Part shown: in pieces, positions 50,366-60,024 of the stretch
Numbering within the stretch: position 1 is the first letter of the stretch
Layout of the letters: the number at the start of each line of letters is the position of its first letter
NCBI RefSeq assembly: GCF_000337775.1
Contig: NZ_AOLQ01000069.1
Location: 434,001-498,000, forward strand
Source: Haloarcula vallismortis ATCC 29715
GTDB taxonomy: Archaea > Halobacteriota > Halobacteria > Halobacteriales > Haloarculaceae
DNA: 64,000 nucleotides
Reading direction: 5' to 3'
Notes under the pieces: generated by a model
What the model saw: the letters and a program-made list of their open reading frames with translations, nothing else
The model's database searches: none
What the model was told of the DNA's origin: nothing
Translations under genes and position numbers: made by a program

Positions 50366-50947
50366 ATGGCCGTTGCAGATACACTCCAGTCGCGTGCCCG
50401 CGCTCGTCCGCGGCTCGTCACCGCCGTCGTCTCGGTCGTCGGTTACGCGCTCGTGTTCGGCGCGTTCGGCGGTGTGTTGCCGCTCCCTGAATTCTCGCGG
50501 GACATCGTCATCCTGCTGGGTGACGCAATCGCTGTCGTCAACAGCATCGCCCTGCTTGCTATCATCGCCGGCGTATATTTCATCAAGCGCAATCAGGTAC
50601 AGAAACACCGCGCGGCGATGCTGACCGCGTTTACGCTCATCATGGTGTTTCTGGCCCTGTACATCCTCAAGGTCGGTGGCGGCTTCGAGAAGGAGATCGT
50701 CGCCGAAGGGTTCGTCTGGACGGCGTACATCGTGATGCTCGCTATCCACATCCTGCTGTCGGCGGTGTCTGTCCCCGTCGTCGTTCACGCCGTCGTTCTC
50801 GGGCTGACCCACTCCCCGGCCGAACTCAGGGAGACGATTCACGCTCGTGTGGGCCGTATCGCCGTCTCCGCGTGGGGTCTGAGCCTGTTCCTTGGGCTCG
50901 TGACCTACGTGATGCTGAACCACATCTACGGCTGGGTACCCCGGTAG
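50366..50947 (+). CDS. DUF420 membrane protein
   Basis: A 193-aa protein with five membrane helices (about 18-38, 48-70, 82-100, 117-140 and 163-183). The DUF420 pattern KRNQVQKHRAAMLTAF is at residues ~74-89, with His84; other histidines in helices (IHILLSAVS, VVVHAVVLGLTHSP, NHIYGW) could bind heme or metal. DUF420 proteins are often linked to cytochrome oxidase assembly, but no oxidase gene is in the window. It follows PAN by 124 bases. Confidence 0.88.
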   Translation: MAVADTLQSRARARPRLVTAVVSVVGYALVFGAFGGVLPLPEFSRDIVILLGDAIAVVNSIALLAIIAGVYFIKRNQVQKHRAAMLTAFTLIMVFLALYILKVGGGFEKEIVAEGFVWTAYIVMLAIHILLSAVSVPVVVHAVVLGLTHSPAELRETIHARVGRIAVSAWGLSLFLGLVTYVMLNHIYGWVPR

Positions 50948-51008
50948 CTCTACCTCCGACGCGTGCGGTGGCGAATGATTTTGCCGGCCGCCGTCGTAGG
51001 TCCGGGCA

Positions 51009-52232
51009 ATGACCACAATCAAGGACAGCGTCCACGACCACATCGAGGTTCAGGGCGTTGCGGCGGCGTTGCTCGACACGCCACCGGTCCAGCGGCTCAG
51101 ACAGATTTCACAGCTCGGCACGGTGACGCTCGTCTACCCCTCGGCGAACCACACCAGATTCGAGCACTCGCTTGGGGTCTATCATCTCGCTGACCGGGCG
51201 CTGTCCCACCTCGGCATCGAGGGCCAGCAGGCCGAACGGGTCCGCGCCGCGGCGCTGCTCCACGATGTGGGGCACTCGCCGTACAGCCACAACGTCGAAG
51301 CGCTCATTCACCGCCGGACGGGCAAGTACCACGACGACGTGGACGAACTGCTCGGTGACGGCCCGGTCGCGCGGGTCCTCTCGGAACACGGCCTCAATCC
51401 TGACCGCGTGGCCGGCCTTGTCGCCGGCGAGGGCGAGCTGGGCCAGCTCGTCTCCGGCGAACTGGACGTCGACCGGATGGACTATCTGGTCCGTGACGCC
51501 CACCACACGGGCGTTCCCTACGGGACTATCGACCACGAGCGGCTGGTCCGCGAGCTGTGTTTCGTCGACGGTGAACTCGTTCTCGACGAGGGGAACGTCC
51601 AGACGGCCGAGTCGCTCCTGCTGGCGCGGGCGCTGATGAACCCGACTGTCTACCAGCACCACGTCGCTCGCATCGCCAAGTCGATGCTCAGACGCGGGAC
51701 GGAGGAACTACTGGCCGCGACCGACACGACGGCCGAGACGCTGCGCCGGTGGGACGACAGCAACCTGCTCGTGGCACTCAGGCAGTGCGAGGCGACCACG
51801 GCGTACGCACGGCGGCTGAGTCAGCGGGACCTGTACAAGCGCGCCGTCTGGGCGGAGTGGGGGGCCGTGCCAGAGGCGGTTCTGTCGGCCGACCACGAGG
51901 CTGTCGGGGCGATGGAGCGGGCTATCGCTGACGAAGCGAACGTCGACAGTGACGCCGTTATCCTCGATATCCCGCCGGAGCCGTCGATGACCGAATCGAG
52001 TAGCCGCGTCCTCGTTAACGGTGACGTCCGTCGACTCGGCGAGCAGTCGACGCTGGTCAACGCCATCCGTGCCGCTCAGCGCGACCAGTGGCGGCTTGGT
52101 GTCTATGCGCCAGCGGACGAAAGCGAGCGGGTCGGTGCCGCAGCAATCCGTGAACTGGGACTCGACCTCGACGGGGCTAGAGTTCGAGACGTGCGGACGG
52201 GTATTCATGCGACCCTCGATGAGTTTAACTGA
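51009..52232 (+). CDS. HD-domain phosphohydrolase
   Basis: A 407-aa dNTPase-like HD protein. The N-terminal half carries the metal-binding motif: His in TRFEHSLGVYHLA, the HD pair in ALLHDVGHSPYSHNVE, and a later Asp in SGELDVDRMDYLVRDAHHTG, the pattern of SAMHD1/dGTPase relatives. The substrate may be a nucleotide, but this is inferred. It starts 61 bases after the DUF420 gene and is followed by the amidohydrolase after 21 bases, so the latter two may be cotranscribed. Confidence 0.9.
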   Translation: MTTIKDSVHDHIEVQGVAAALLDTPPVQRLRQISQLGTVTLVYPSANHTRFEHSLGVYHLADRALSHLGIEGQQAERVRAAALLHDVGHSPYSHNVEALIHRRTGKYHDDVDELLGDGPVARVLSEHGLNPDRVAGLVAGEGELGQLVSGELDVDRMDYLVRDAHHTGVPYGTIDHERLVRELCFVDGELVLDEGNVQTAESLLLARALMNPTVYQHHVARIAKSMLRRGTEELLAATDTTAETLRRWDDSNLLVALRQCEATTAYARRLSQRDLYKRAVWAEWGAVPEAVLSADHEAVGAMERAIADEANVDSDAVILDIPPEPSMTESSSRVLVNGDVRRLGEQSTLVNAIRAAQRDQWRLGVYAPADESERVGAAAIRELGLDLDGARVRDVRTGIHATLDEFN

Positions 52233-52253
52233 GCGAACGGGCGAACAGGGAAC

Positions 52254-53279
52254 ATGATTGTTGAAGGGACGATTCTGACGGGACGGTCGTTCGAGGCCAT
52301 CGAAGGCCGTGTTGTCGTCGAAAACGGGGAGATAACCGCCATCGAAGAGGTGACTGTCGACAGCGACGACATCGTGGTTCCGTCGTTCGTCAACGCCCAC
52401 ACCCACATCGGTGACTCAATCGCCAAAGAGGCCGGCGAGGGGCTCTCGCTGGAAGAACTGGTTGCGCCGCCAGACGGCCTGAAACACCGCCTGCTCCGTG
52501 AGGCGAGCCGAGACGAACTGGTAGCTGCGATGGAGCGGTCACTGTCGTTCATGGCGCAGGCAGGGACCGGTGCGTTCATCGAGTTCCGAGAGGGCGGCGT
52601 GGAGGGCGTCCGTGCGATACAGGAGGCACTGTCAGACTCGTCGCCCGAAAGCGTCATTCTGGGGCGCGAGACGACGGACGCGATGGAGCTGGCCGACGGG
52701 TTCGGCGCGAGCGGTGCCAACGACAGCGAGTTCGGGGCGGAGCGCCGCGCCACCCGACAGGCCGGGAAGCTGTTTGGCATCCACGCTGGGGAAGTCGACA
52801 GCTCTGACATCAACTCCGCGCTCGACCTCGACCCGGATTTCCTCGTTCACATGGTCCACGCCGAGTCGCTGCATCTCGAACGGGTCGCCGACAGCGAAAT
52901 TCCTGTCGTCGTCTGTCCCCGGTCGAACATCGCCACCGACGTTGGCCGTCCGCCGGTCGAGGAACTGACAGAGCGAACGACAGTTGCGCTCGGGACGGAC
53001 AACGTCATGCTCAACAGCCCATCGATGTTTCGCGAGATGGAGTTCACCGCGAAGCTGTATGACCTCTCGGCCCGCGAGGTGTTACGGATGGCCACAGTCA
53101 ACGGGGCCGAGGTCGCGGGACTTGGCGGCGGTCTCATCAAGACCGGACAGCCAGCACGCCTGCTGGTGCTCGACGGGGATTCGGATAACCTCTCTGGGGC
53201 GCGAAACCCCGTCCGCGCTGTCGTTCGCCGGGCGGAGACGGCCGACGTTCGGCGGGTCGTCCACTCGGGGGCGGAATAA
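52254..53279 (+). CDS. Amidohydrolase-family metalloenzyme
   Basis: A 341-aa TIM-barrel amidohydrolase of the cytosine-deaminase/chlorohydrolase group. Metal ligands: HTH in VNAHTHIGDS, His in GIHAGEVDS, His in VHAESLHLERV, and Asp in GTDNVMLNSP. The family deaminates or hydrolyses purine- and pyrimidine-like rings or related amides; the substrate is unknown. It is shorter than the usual ~420-450 aa, with a reduced N-terminal beta sandwich (VEGTILTGRSFEAIEGRVVVENG). Probably in one transcript with the HD gene. Confidence 0.88.
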   Translation: MIVEGTILTGRSFEAIEGRVVVENGEITAIEEVTVDSDDIVVPSFVNAHTHIGDSIAKEAGEGLSLEELVAPPDGLKHRLLREASRDELVAAMERSLSFMAQAGTGAFIEFREGGVEGVRAIQEALSDSSPESVILGRETTDAMELADGFGASGANDSEFGAERRATRQAGKLFGIHAGEVDSSDINSALDLDPDFLVHMVHAESLHLERVADSEIPVVVCPRSNIATDVGRPPVEELTERTTVALGTDNVMLNSPSMFREMEFTAKLYDLSAREVLRMATVNGAEVAGLGGGLIKTGQPARLLVLDGDSDNLSGARNPVRAVVRRAETADVRRVVHSGAE

Positions 53280-53312
53280 TTCTTATCACCGTGGGAATAG
53301 TATTTTTCGGCG

Positions 53313-53771
53313 ATGCCCTCCGCCACTGACCGCGCCCTGAGCACGCCGCTGAAGATTCTTCTGTACGGTCTGTTGGGAGTCGTCTCGCTAATCGTCGTCC
53401 TTGCCGCTGTACGGCTCGCCTTTGGGCTGTTGTTTGGGCTTATCGGTCTGCTGTTCGGTATCATCTCGTTGGCCGCTGCCATCGGGTTTCTGGCGGCTAT
53501 CGGCTATGGGGTGTACTGGCTCGTGTCGAAAGCTGTCGGGCAGGACGAGACTGGGGCATCGACCACTGAGGTGTCACAGACGCGGCCCACCGACACGGCA
53601 GCTGTGACCAGCGCCGACGAGACCGACCCCGTTGAACGACTCTCCGAGCGCTACGCTAACGGGGAGCTAACTGAGGCTGAACTGGAGCGACGGCTCGAAC
53701 AGGCCCTCGACGAGCCGTCTCTGGATGGCTTCGAGGCAGCAGAGCGCGAACGGGACCGAGAGCTGAACTGA
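53313..53771 (+). CDS. Two-helix membrane protein with C-terminal SHOCT domain
   Basis: A 152-aa protein with two strong membrane helices (~16-38 and 40-70) and a C-terminal SHOCT motif VERLSERYANGELTEAELER (~108-127). Same layout as the protein at 8100. The function of this architecture is unknown. It lies between the amidohydrolase and the stress protein, and TTCTTATCACC near 53280 could be its promoter. Confidence 0.85.
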   Translation: MPSATDRALSTPLKILLYGLLGVVSLIVVLAAVRLAFGLLFGLIGLLFGIISLAAAIGFLAAIGYGVYWLVSKAVGQDETGASTTEVSQTRPTDTAAVTSADETDPVERLSERYANGELTEAELERRLEQALDEPSLDGFEAAERERDRELN

Positions 53772-53808
53772 GCCGTATCTGACCCCACCGATGCATGTTA
53801 TCTCTTAC

Positions 53809-53820
53809 CAAACTATATCC
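53809..53820 (+). promoter_or_regulatory. TATA element of the USP gene
   Basis: ACTATATCCCTT-type sequence, about 24-35 bases before ATG 53844, fits a leaderless promoter. Confidence 0.5.
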
Positions 53821-53843
53821 CTTCAGGCAGCCAATAGTACAGT

Positions 53844-54323
53844 ATGTACGACAGAATACTTGTACCGACGGACGGATCGCCGGGGTCACGAGACGTAATC
53901 ACACACGCCAAAGAACTGGCAGTGGCCCACGAAAGCGAGATTCACGCGCTGTACGTCGTTGATACCGGTCGGTTCTCGACGCTCCCGCACGAACCAACGT
54001 GGGAGAGCGTCACCGATTCGCTCCACCGCGAGGGCGAGATGGCGCTGGACACGGTGGAGCGCCTCATCGGCGATGATATGACTGTCACGCGAGCCACGGC
54101 TGAGGGAAGCCCAAGCCGGAAGATCGTCGACTACGCGAGTCAGCACGGCTGTGACCTCATCGTGATGGGGACCCACGGCCGCGGCGGCATCGACCGCCTG
54201 CTACTGGGGAGCGTCGCTGAACGGGTCGTCCGGTCGGCTCACATCCCGGTCGTCACCGTCCCGGTGGAGACGACGCTGCAAGATGTCTCGGAGGACGAAC
54301 AGCCCGCCGGCGTCCCCCAGTGA
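53844..54323 (+). CDS. Universal stress protein
   Basis: A 159-aa UspA protein with the ATP-site start RILVPTDGSPGSRDV and the full phosphate-binding motif MGTHGRGGIDRLLLGSVAERV. The Lys/His-poor middle and the acidic tail (DVSEDEQPAGVPQ) are typical of haloarchaeal USPs. It stands alone with its own promoter, and is convergent with birA. Confidence 0.94.
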   Translation: MYDRILVPTDGSPGSRDVITHAKELAVAHESEIHALYVVDTGRFSTLPHEPTWESVTDSLHREGEMALDTVERLIGDDMTVTRATAEGSPSRKIVDYASQHGCDLIVMGTHGRGGIDRLLLGSVAERVVRSAHIPVVTVPVETTLQDVSEDEQPAGVPQ

Positions 54324-54340
54324 CGTGTCTCCTGCCGTGC

Positions 54341-55288
54341 TCACTCTGTAACCGGACGGAGGTGCTCACAGTCCCCCGCGGAAACGACTTCAGTCCCTGA
54401 TTCTGTCTCGACGACGAGCGCGCCCGGGAACTGGATGTCCACAGCCTCGCCCTCTACGGGGCCTTCCGGCGTCTCGACCCGGACCTGTTTGCCCAGCGTC
54501 GTCGCGTACTCCCGCCACGCCTCGACGACCTGCCCTGTGTCCTGTCGCAATGCATCGAACTCTTCCAGCAGTCGTTGCGTGAACAGCCGTCGGTCGACCG
54601 GTTCGCCCCGCTCGGTCGAGAGGCTCGTCGGGGTCGCTTCGTCAGGCAAGTCCGCGGGGTCGACGTTTGCGTTGACGCCGATGCCCACGACAACCCACGA
54701 GACGCGGTCGGCTTCGCCTTCCATCTCGGTGAGGATGCCGACCAGCTTGCGCTCTGCGTCGCCGTGGCGGACGAGCACGTCGTTGGGCCACTTGATACCG
54801 GCGTCGACGCCGGCCTCCCGGGCCGCCCGTGTCACCGCGACGGCCGCCGCAAGCGTGAACACCGGCGCGTGAGCCATCGGCACGTCGGGCCGGAACAGCA
54901 CCGAGAGCCAGACCCCGCCGCTGGGTGAGTGCCACTCGCGGTCGAGTCGGCCCCGCCCACCGGTCTGTTCGTCGGCCAGTACCACGGTCTCTGACGCGCC
55001 CTCCGCCGCAAGGTCCCGGGCTCGTGCGTTCGTACTCGGGATGCTGTCGTGATACTCGACGGCGAAGGGTGCATCGAGGCCATATTCGACCGCGCTTGCC
55101 CCGAACTCCGGCACCGAACTGAGGACGTAGCCCGCATCGTCGCTTTGGATTTCGAACCCTTCCTCACGCAGGGCTTCGACGTGCTTCCAGACCGCGGAGC
55201 GGGAGATATCCAGTTCGGCAGCGATGGTTGGCCCCGAGACGGGGCCGTCCGCCAGTGCGTCGAGCACCTGATGGCGCGTCTCGTTCAT
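54341..55288 (-). CDS. birA: Biotin-[acyl-CoA carboxylase] ligase with N-terminal HTH
   Basis: A 315-aa BirA from ATG 55288. The N-terminal winged helix (1-60; GPTIAAELDISRSAVWKHV) would bind DNA, so it can act as biotin-responsive repressor as well as ligase. The catalytic centre GGRGRLDREWHSPSGG and IKWPNDVLV are complete, and a C-terminal beta domain (GEAVDIQFPGALVVETESG) follows. It modifies the BCCP domain of the carboxylase encoded 81 bases upstream on the same strand, so enzyme and substrate are adjacent. Confidence 0.95.
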   Translation of the reverse strand: MNETRHQVLDALADGPVSGPTIAAELDISRSAVWKHVEALREEGFEIQSDDAGYVLSSVPEFGASAVEYGLDAPFAVEYHDSIPSTNARARDLAAEGASETVVLADEQTGGRGRLDREWHSPSGGVWLSVLFRPDVPMAHAPVFTLAAAVAVTRAAREAGVDAGIKWPNDVLVRHGDAERKLVGILTEMEGEADRVSWVVVGIGVNANVDPADLPDEATPTSLSTERGEPVDRRLFTQRLLEEFDALRQDTGQVVEAWREYATTLGKQVRVETPEGPVEGEAVDIQFPGALVVETESGTEVVSAGDCEHLRPVTE

Positions 55289-55369
55289 ATACGGGGCTTC
55301 GGCGGGCCGGAATAAAAGGCGTCTGTAGAAGCAGTGCAAAACGAGGCGACGCGGGGGCCGCTCCAGCGA

Positions 55370-57214
55370 TCACCCAATCACGAACAGCAAGTCGCCCATG
55401 TCGACGGATTCGCCCTCGCTGACGGCCACGTCGTTGACAGTGCCGCCGCGTTCGGCGACGATGTCGTTTTCCATCTTCATCGCTTCGAGGACACACAGCA
55501 CGTCGCCAGCCTCGACCTCGTCGCCTTCCTCGACGTTGACCTCCAGAATCGTCCCCTGCATCTCCGCGGCGACTTCCTGCCCCTCGGCGGTGGAGGCACT
55601 GCCGCCGTCGCTGTCGGAACTACTGCCGCCCCGTGGCCGCTGTGGCTGGTTCCCGCCGTCGGCATCCACGTCGCCGACGTTGATGGGCGGTGCGCCACGC
55701 TCTTCGAGGTCGACCTGAAAGCGCTTGCCGTTGACCTCCACGGTGAACTCCCGCTCGACGACTTCCTCGTCATCGTCGCCGTCGGACTCGGAGACGGTCC
55801 CCCACTTCTCCTGGGCCTCCTCGATGCGGGTGCGGTCGAGTTGCTCGTCGAGGTACTTCGTGGTGTGTGTGCCGCCGACGAACTTCTCGTCGGTGAGCAT
55901 CAGGCGGTGGAACGGGACGACTGTCGGAATCCCCTCGATGTCGAAGTCCTTGAGCGCTCGTTTCCCGCGCTCGATACACTCCGCGCGGTCCTCACCGTAG
56001 GTGATGAGCTTCGCGATCATCGAGTCGTAGTCGGTGACGAGGTCATCGCCCTGCCGGAGCGCATCGTCGAGGCGGACGCCGATGCCGCCCGGTGGGTCGT
56101 AGGTATCGAGGCTGCCGCCAGTCGCGGGCGCGAAGTCGTCGGCGGCGTTCTCGGCGTTGATTCGGAACTCCATCGCGTGGCCCTCAATCTCCACGTCGTC
56201 CTGCTCGAAGGTTATCTCCTCGTCCATCGCCACCCGAAGTTGCGACTTGACGATGTCGATGCCGGTGATTTCCTCGGTGACGCAGTGCTCGACCTGAATG
56301 CGGGTGTTCACTTCGAGGAAGTAGAAGTTCGCGTCCTCACCGAGCAGTTCGCCCTGCTCGCGGTCAGTGTCCTCTTCGACAAGGAACTCGACGGTCCCGG
56401 CGTTGTAGTAGTCCGATTCGCGGACGCCCCGGCGAGCGGCGTTGCCGATTTTCTCGCGGAGGGCGTCGTTTAGAGCCGGCGAGGGGCCTTCCTCGATGAC
56501 CTTCTGGTGGCGTCGCTGCAGCGAACAGTCACGCTCACCCAGATGCCGGACGTTGCCGTGGTGGTCGGCGATGATCTGGACCTCGATGTGGCGGGGGTTC
56601 TCCAGATAGCGCTCGAGATACACCGAATCGTTCGAGAAGTACGCTTCCCCCTCTCGCTTTGCGCTTTCGAGTTGCTCCTCGGCTTCCTCGGGGTCGTGGA
56701 CGATTTTCATCCCGCGACCGCCGCCGCCGCCCTCGGCCTTGATAGCCACAGGGAAGCCGTTCTCCTCCCCAAACTCGACGACCTCCTCGGGGTCCTCGAC
56801 CGGGTCGGTCGTCCCCGGAACGATGGGCACGTCGGCCGACTGCATGATCTTGCGGGCCTTCGTCTTCTCTCCCAGTGCCTCCATCGACTCGCTTTCGGGC
56901 CCGACCCAGGTAATTCCATCCGCTTCTTGCACGCGCTCGGCGAAGTCGGCGTTCTCCGCGAGGAAGCCGTACCCCGGGTGGATGGCGTCGGCGTCGGCTC
57001 GCTTGGCCGCGTCGATAATCGCTTCTTGATCGAGATAGGAGTCTGCGGCACGGGCCGGGCCGACGTTGTACGCCTCGTCCGCGTACCGGACGTGGCCGGC
57101 GTGCTTGTCGGCGTCAGAGTAGACGGCCACTGTGCCGATGCCCAACTCCTCGCATGCGCGCATCACGCGCACCGCTATCTCCCCGCGATTAGCGACGAGC
57201 ACCTTATCGAACAT
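55370..57214 (-). CDS. pccA: Acyl-CoA carboxylase biotin carboxylase/BCCP subunit
   Basis: A 614-aa fusion. Residues 1-~450 are biotin carboxylase: [22 protein letters not shown]-grasp glycine loop [14 protein letters not shown], and the [15 protein letters not shown] and [10 protein letters not shown] motifs. A Ser/Gly-rich linker (~495-540) leads to a biotin carrier domain with [11 protein letters not shown]; the biotinylated lysine is Lys580. Together with pccB and pccX it forms an acetyl-/propionyl-CoA carboxylase. GTTTTATGG (about 57239-57247 region, reverse strand) lies 25-33 bases before ATG 57214, suggesting its own leaderless promoter. Confidence 0.94.
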   Translation of the reverse strand: MFDKVLVANRGEIAVRVMRACEELGIGTVAVYSDADKHAGHVRYADEAYNVGPARAADSYLDQEAIIDAAKRADADAIHPGYGFLAENADFAERVQEADGITWVGPESESMEALGEKTKARKIMQSADVPIVPGTTDPVEDPEEVVEFGEENGFPVAIKAEGGGGGRGMKIVHDPEEAEEQLESAKREGEAYFSNDSVYLERYLENPRHIEVQIIADHHGNVRHLGERDCSLQRRHQKVIEEGPSPALNDALREKIGNAARRGVRESDYYNAGTVEFLVEEDTDREQGELLGEDANFYFLEVNTRIQVEHCVTEEITGIDIVKSQLRVAMDEEITFEQDDVEIEGHAMEFRINAENAADDFAPATGGSLDTYDPPGGIGVRLDDALRQGDDLVTDYDSMIAKLITYGEDRAECIERGKRALKDFDIEGIPTVVPFHRLMLTDEKFVGGTHTTKYLDEQLDRTRIEEAQEKWGTVSESDGDDDEEVVEREFTVEVNGKRFQVDLEERGAPPINVGDVDADGGNQPQRPRGGSSSDSDGGSASTAEGQEVAAEMQGTILEVNVEEGDEVEAGDVLCVLEAMKMENDIVAERGGTVNDVAVSEGESVDMGDLLFVIG

Positions 57215-57355
57215 ACGCCCTCATACTGAGAGTCGGCCCATAAAACTATGCGCAGATAGCGGCCAATCTTACATATATAATCATGTTAGTGTGGGACATG
57301 CCCGCAAATCCAGTCAGGGCATCGCCGTTCAACTGACAGAAGAACCTGTTGGCGG
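57215..57355. other. Gap between pccX and pccA
   Basis: 141 bases without a supportable gene. An AT-rich stretch TTACATATATAATCATG (57268-57284) stands out. On the forward strand a GTG-started 22-codon frame (ending TTEEPVGG-type residues) follows it, but nothing supports translation. Near pccA the reverse strand has the TATA-like GTTTTATGG. Confidence 0.4.
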
Positions 57356-57661
57356 TTAGAACCGTTCGGCGCGGCCGGCGGCGCTCCAGGGGTCCGTCGG
57401 CGCGTCCGAGCGGACCCGGACGGACCGTCGCTGCGTGGCCTCCACGCGCCCGGAGAAGGACCACTGCTTGCCGTCCCAGGAGTCACCGTCGTCCGCCGCT
57501 GCCGCCGCCGCGGCCGCTGCCGCCGCTCGCTGGCGGTCGGTGAGATGGGCCCCGACGGCGACGGCGATGGCGGCCGCTTCGTCTGCCGAAGCGTCGTCGA
57601 GCTGTGCGGCGATCTCCGCAATCAGTTCGGCGTCGACCGCCGAGTCAGTGTCAGCAGCCAT
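57356..57661 (-). CDS. pccX: Small carboxylase subunit, PccX-like
   Basis: A 101-aa protein encoded between the pccB and pccA genes, starting two bases after the pccB stop. It has a helical acidic N-terminus ([22 protein letters not shown]), an Ala-rich stretch (~46-56) and a C-terminal basic part with [18 protein letters not shown] recall a third small subunit (PccX) of the Haloferax propionyl-CoA carboxylase encoded at this position; the match here is by context and general pattern. It would stabilise or activate the enzyme. Confidence 0.78.
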   Translation of the reverse strand: MAADTDSAVDAELIAEIAAQLDDASADEAAAIAVAVGAHLTDRQRAAAAAAAAAAADDGDSWDGKQWSFSGRVEATQRRSVRVRSDAPTDPWSAAGRAERF

Positions 57662-57663
57662 CG

Positions 57664-59214
57664 TTACAGTGGGATGTTGCCGTGCTTGCGGTCGGGCTGG
57701 TCTTTGCGTTTCCCCCGGAGGAGGTCCAGGTCGTCGATGAGCCGCGGCCGGGTCTCCTGTGGTTCGATGACGTCGTCGACGAAACCGCGCTCGGCCGCCG
57801 TGTAGGGGTTGGCAAAGGCGTCGCGGTATTCGTCGATGAGCTGCTGCCGTCGGGCCTCCACGTCGTCGGCGTCTTCCAGTTCGTCGTCGTAGAGGACGTT
57901 CACCGCGCCCTGTGGCCCCATCACGGCGATTTCGGCGGTTGGCCAGGCGTAGTTCATGTCCGCGCCGATGTGTTTCGACGCCATCACGTCGTAGGCTCCG
58001 CCGTACGCCTTTCGTGTGATGACGGTCACCAGTGGAACGGTGGCCTCGGAGTAGGCGTACAGGAGCTTCGCGCCGTGGTTGATAATGGCATTTGTCTCCT
58101 GATCCTTGCCGGGCATGAACCCCGGCACATCGACGAAGGTGAGAATCGGGATGTTGAACGCGTCACAGAAGCGGACGAACCGCGCACCCTTCCGCGAGGC
58201 GTTGATGTCAAGCGTCCCGGCGTTGACCCGCGGCTGGTTGCCGACGACGCCGACGCTGTGGCCGTCCATGCGGGCGAACCCGATGACGATGTTGCGCGCG
58301 AAGTCCTCGGCGACCTCGAAGAAGGAGTCCTCGTCGACGATGCGCCCCACGACATCCGTCATGTCATAGGGTTTCTGCGGGGCATCGGGGACAGCCGTCT
58401 TCAACTCTTCATCACGGCGCTCAGGGTCGTCCCAGGGCTCGACCCGCGGCGGGTCCTCCACATTGTTCTGGGGGAGATACGACAGCAGGTAGCGGATGTC
58501 GTCCATCGCCTCCTTCTCGTCGGCGGCCGTGAAGTGGGCCACGCCGGACTCGGAGGCGTGGGTCTTTGCCCCGCCGAGTTCGTCGAAGCCGACCTCCTCG
58601 CCGGTCACCGTCTCGATGACGTCGGGGCCGGTGATGAACATGTGGCTGGTCTCCTCGACCATGTAGATGAAGTCCGTGATCGAGGGGGAGTACACCGCGC
58701 CGCCGGCACACGGCCCCATGATCGCTGAGATCTGCGGGACGACGCCGCTAGCCTGTTGATTGCGGTGGAAGATGTCGGCATAGCCCGCCAGCGAGTCGAT
58801 CCCCTCCTGGATTCGCGCGCCGGCGGAGTCATTCAGGCCGATGATGGGTGCGCCCGTCTCGATGGCCTTGTCCATCACCTTACAGACCTTCTGTGCGAAC
58901 GCCTCGCCCAGCGACCCGCCAAAGACGGTGAAATCGTGGGCGAAGACGTACACCTGACGGCCGTCGACTTTCCCATAGCCGACGACGACGCCGTCGCCGG
59001 GTACCTTCTTCTCGGCCATGTCGAAGTTCGTCGAGCGGTGTTCCCGAAGCGAGTCGATCTCGACGAAGGTGCCGTCGTCGAGGAAGTAATCGATGCGCTC
59101 ACGAGCGGTGAGCTTCCCGCGGTCGTGCTGGGCCTCGATTCGTTCCTCGCCACCGCCCCGCTCGGCTTCGGCTTTTCGTTCTCGAAGGTCCTCGACACGG
59201 TCATCGTGACTCAC
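57664..59214 (-). CDS. pccB: Acyl-CoA carboxylase carboxyltransferase subunit
   Basis: A 516-aa carboxyltransferase with two crotonase-like halves. Landmarks are [19 protein letters not shown] at the start, [22 protein letters not shown] (oxyanion hole I), [17 protein letters not shown], then in the second half [16 protein letters not shown] and [15 protein letters not shown] (oxyanion hole II). It transfers CO2 from biotin to acetyl-CoA or propionyl-CoA; the specificity residue was not assigned. It is the first gene of the pccB-pccX-pccA order. Confidence 0.95.
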   Translation of the reverse strand: MSHDDRVEDLRERKAEAERGGGEERIEAQHDRGKLTARERIDYFLDDGTFVEIDSLREHRSTNFDMAEKKVPGDGVVVGYGKVDGRQVYVFAHDFTVFGGSLGEAFAQKVCKVMDKAIETGAPIIGLNDSAGARIQEGIDSLAGYADIFHRNQQASGVVPQISAIMGPCAGGAVYSPSITDFIYMVEETSHMFITGPDVIETVTGEEVGFDELGGAKTHASESGVAHFTAADEKEAMDDIRYLLSYLPQNNVEDPPRVEPWDDPERRDEELKTAVPDAPQKPYDMTDVVGRIVDEDSFFEVAEDFARNIVIGFARMDGHSVGVVGNQPRVNAGTLDINASRKGARFVRFCDAFNIPILTFVDVPGFMPGKDQETNAIINHGAKLLYAYSEATVPLVTVITRKAYGGAYDVMASKHIGADMNYAWPTAEIAVMGPQGAVNVLYDDELEDADDVEARRQQLIDEYRDAFANPYTAAERGFVDDVIEPQETRPRLIDDLDLLRGKRKDQPDRKHGNIPL

Positions 59215-59355
59215 GCGATATCACTTCTCCCGGACCGGAGCATATCCGACTCCTTGCGGGCATCCGAGAAAAGCGTTATCAAACTTAACCATTATTTTCC
59301 GTATTCGGTGGCCGAAACCGGCGGAGTTTTGAGCGATGGCCTGTTGAGTCCGCGC

Positions 59356-59979
59356 GTGAAGAACGTCACGGCCCGCCAGCACAACCCCTTCGGCTTTGAC
59401 GCCCCGTGTGAGCCGTTCGTACCGGGGTACGGCGACGCCAACGCCCACTTCCACGTCATCGGTGACCACCCGGGCGTCCACGGTGGGGAAACGTCTGGCA
59501 TCCCATTTACCGACAATCCCGCGGGCGAACGTCTCCAGCGGGCCCTCGTCGAGGCCGGACTGCTCATCGAAGCCGGCACGCCGCCGACCGTCGAAAAGAC
59601 GTACCTGTCGTATCTGTACATGTGCGGCGGTGACCCGCCGACAGACGCGGACTACGACGAGCTTGAACCGCTGTTCGACACAGAACTCCGGGCCATCACC
59701 GCCCACGTACTCCTACCCGTCGGCGAGCGCGCCACGCGACACGTGTTCGCGAACACGACATCGGAGCCGACCGAGTCGATAGACATGGCCGCGCGCCACG
59801 CCACGGAAGTCGTCGGCAGCGGCTGGCTCGTCTACCCCATCAAAGAGCCCGCAGAATGGACTGACGACGATGCAGACGCTCTCGTCGACGCGCTGACGGC
59901 GCTGTTGGAAACGGACTATCGCCGCGAAGCGGACCTCGGGCGGTTCCTGCCGAACGACGACCCGTATCTGGTCCGGTAG
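59356..59979 (+). CDS. Uracil-DNA-glycosylase-superfamily protein
   Basis: A 207-aa protein from GTG 59356 (reading MKNVTARQHNPFGF when initiated). The motif HVIGDHPGVHGG is in the position of UDG motif 1, and YLSYLYMCGGDPP follows. There is no clear HP(S)P-type motif 3, so DNA-glycosylase activity is uncertain. The frame is open far upstream through the divergent pccB promoter, where GTG 59308 and TTG 59329 are also possible; 59356 matches what I know of the family's start. The start is therefore less certain than the gene. Confidence 0.75.
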   Translation: MKNVTARQHNPFGFDAPCEPFVPGYGDANAHFHVIGDHPGVHGGETSGIPFTDNPAGERLQRALVEAGLLIEAGTPPTVEKTYLSYLYMCGGDPPTDADYDELEPLFDTELRAITAHVLLPVGERATRHVFANTTSEPTESIDMAARHATEVVGSGWLVYPIKEPAEWTDDDADALVDALTALLETDYRREADLGRFLPNDDPYLVR

Positions 59980-60024
59980 CGGCTCGAATGACTCGTACAC
60001 GGCTCCGACAATCAAAAACAGTAG

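Noticed and set aside
57290-57358. 22-codon GTG-started forward frame after a strong AT-rich element
   Set aside because: Too short, no homologous pattern known to me and no ribosome binding site. The AT-rich element may serve another purpose.
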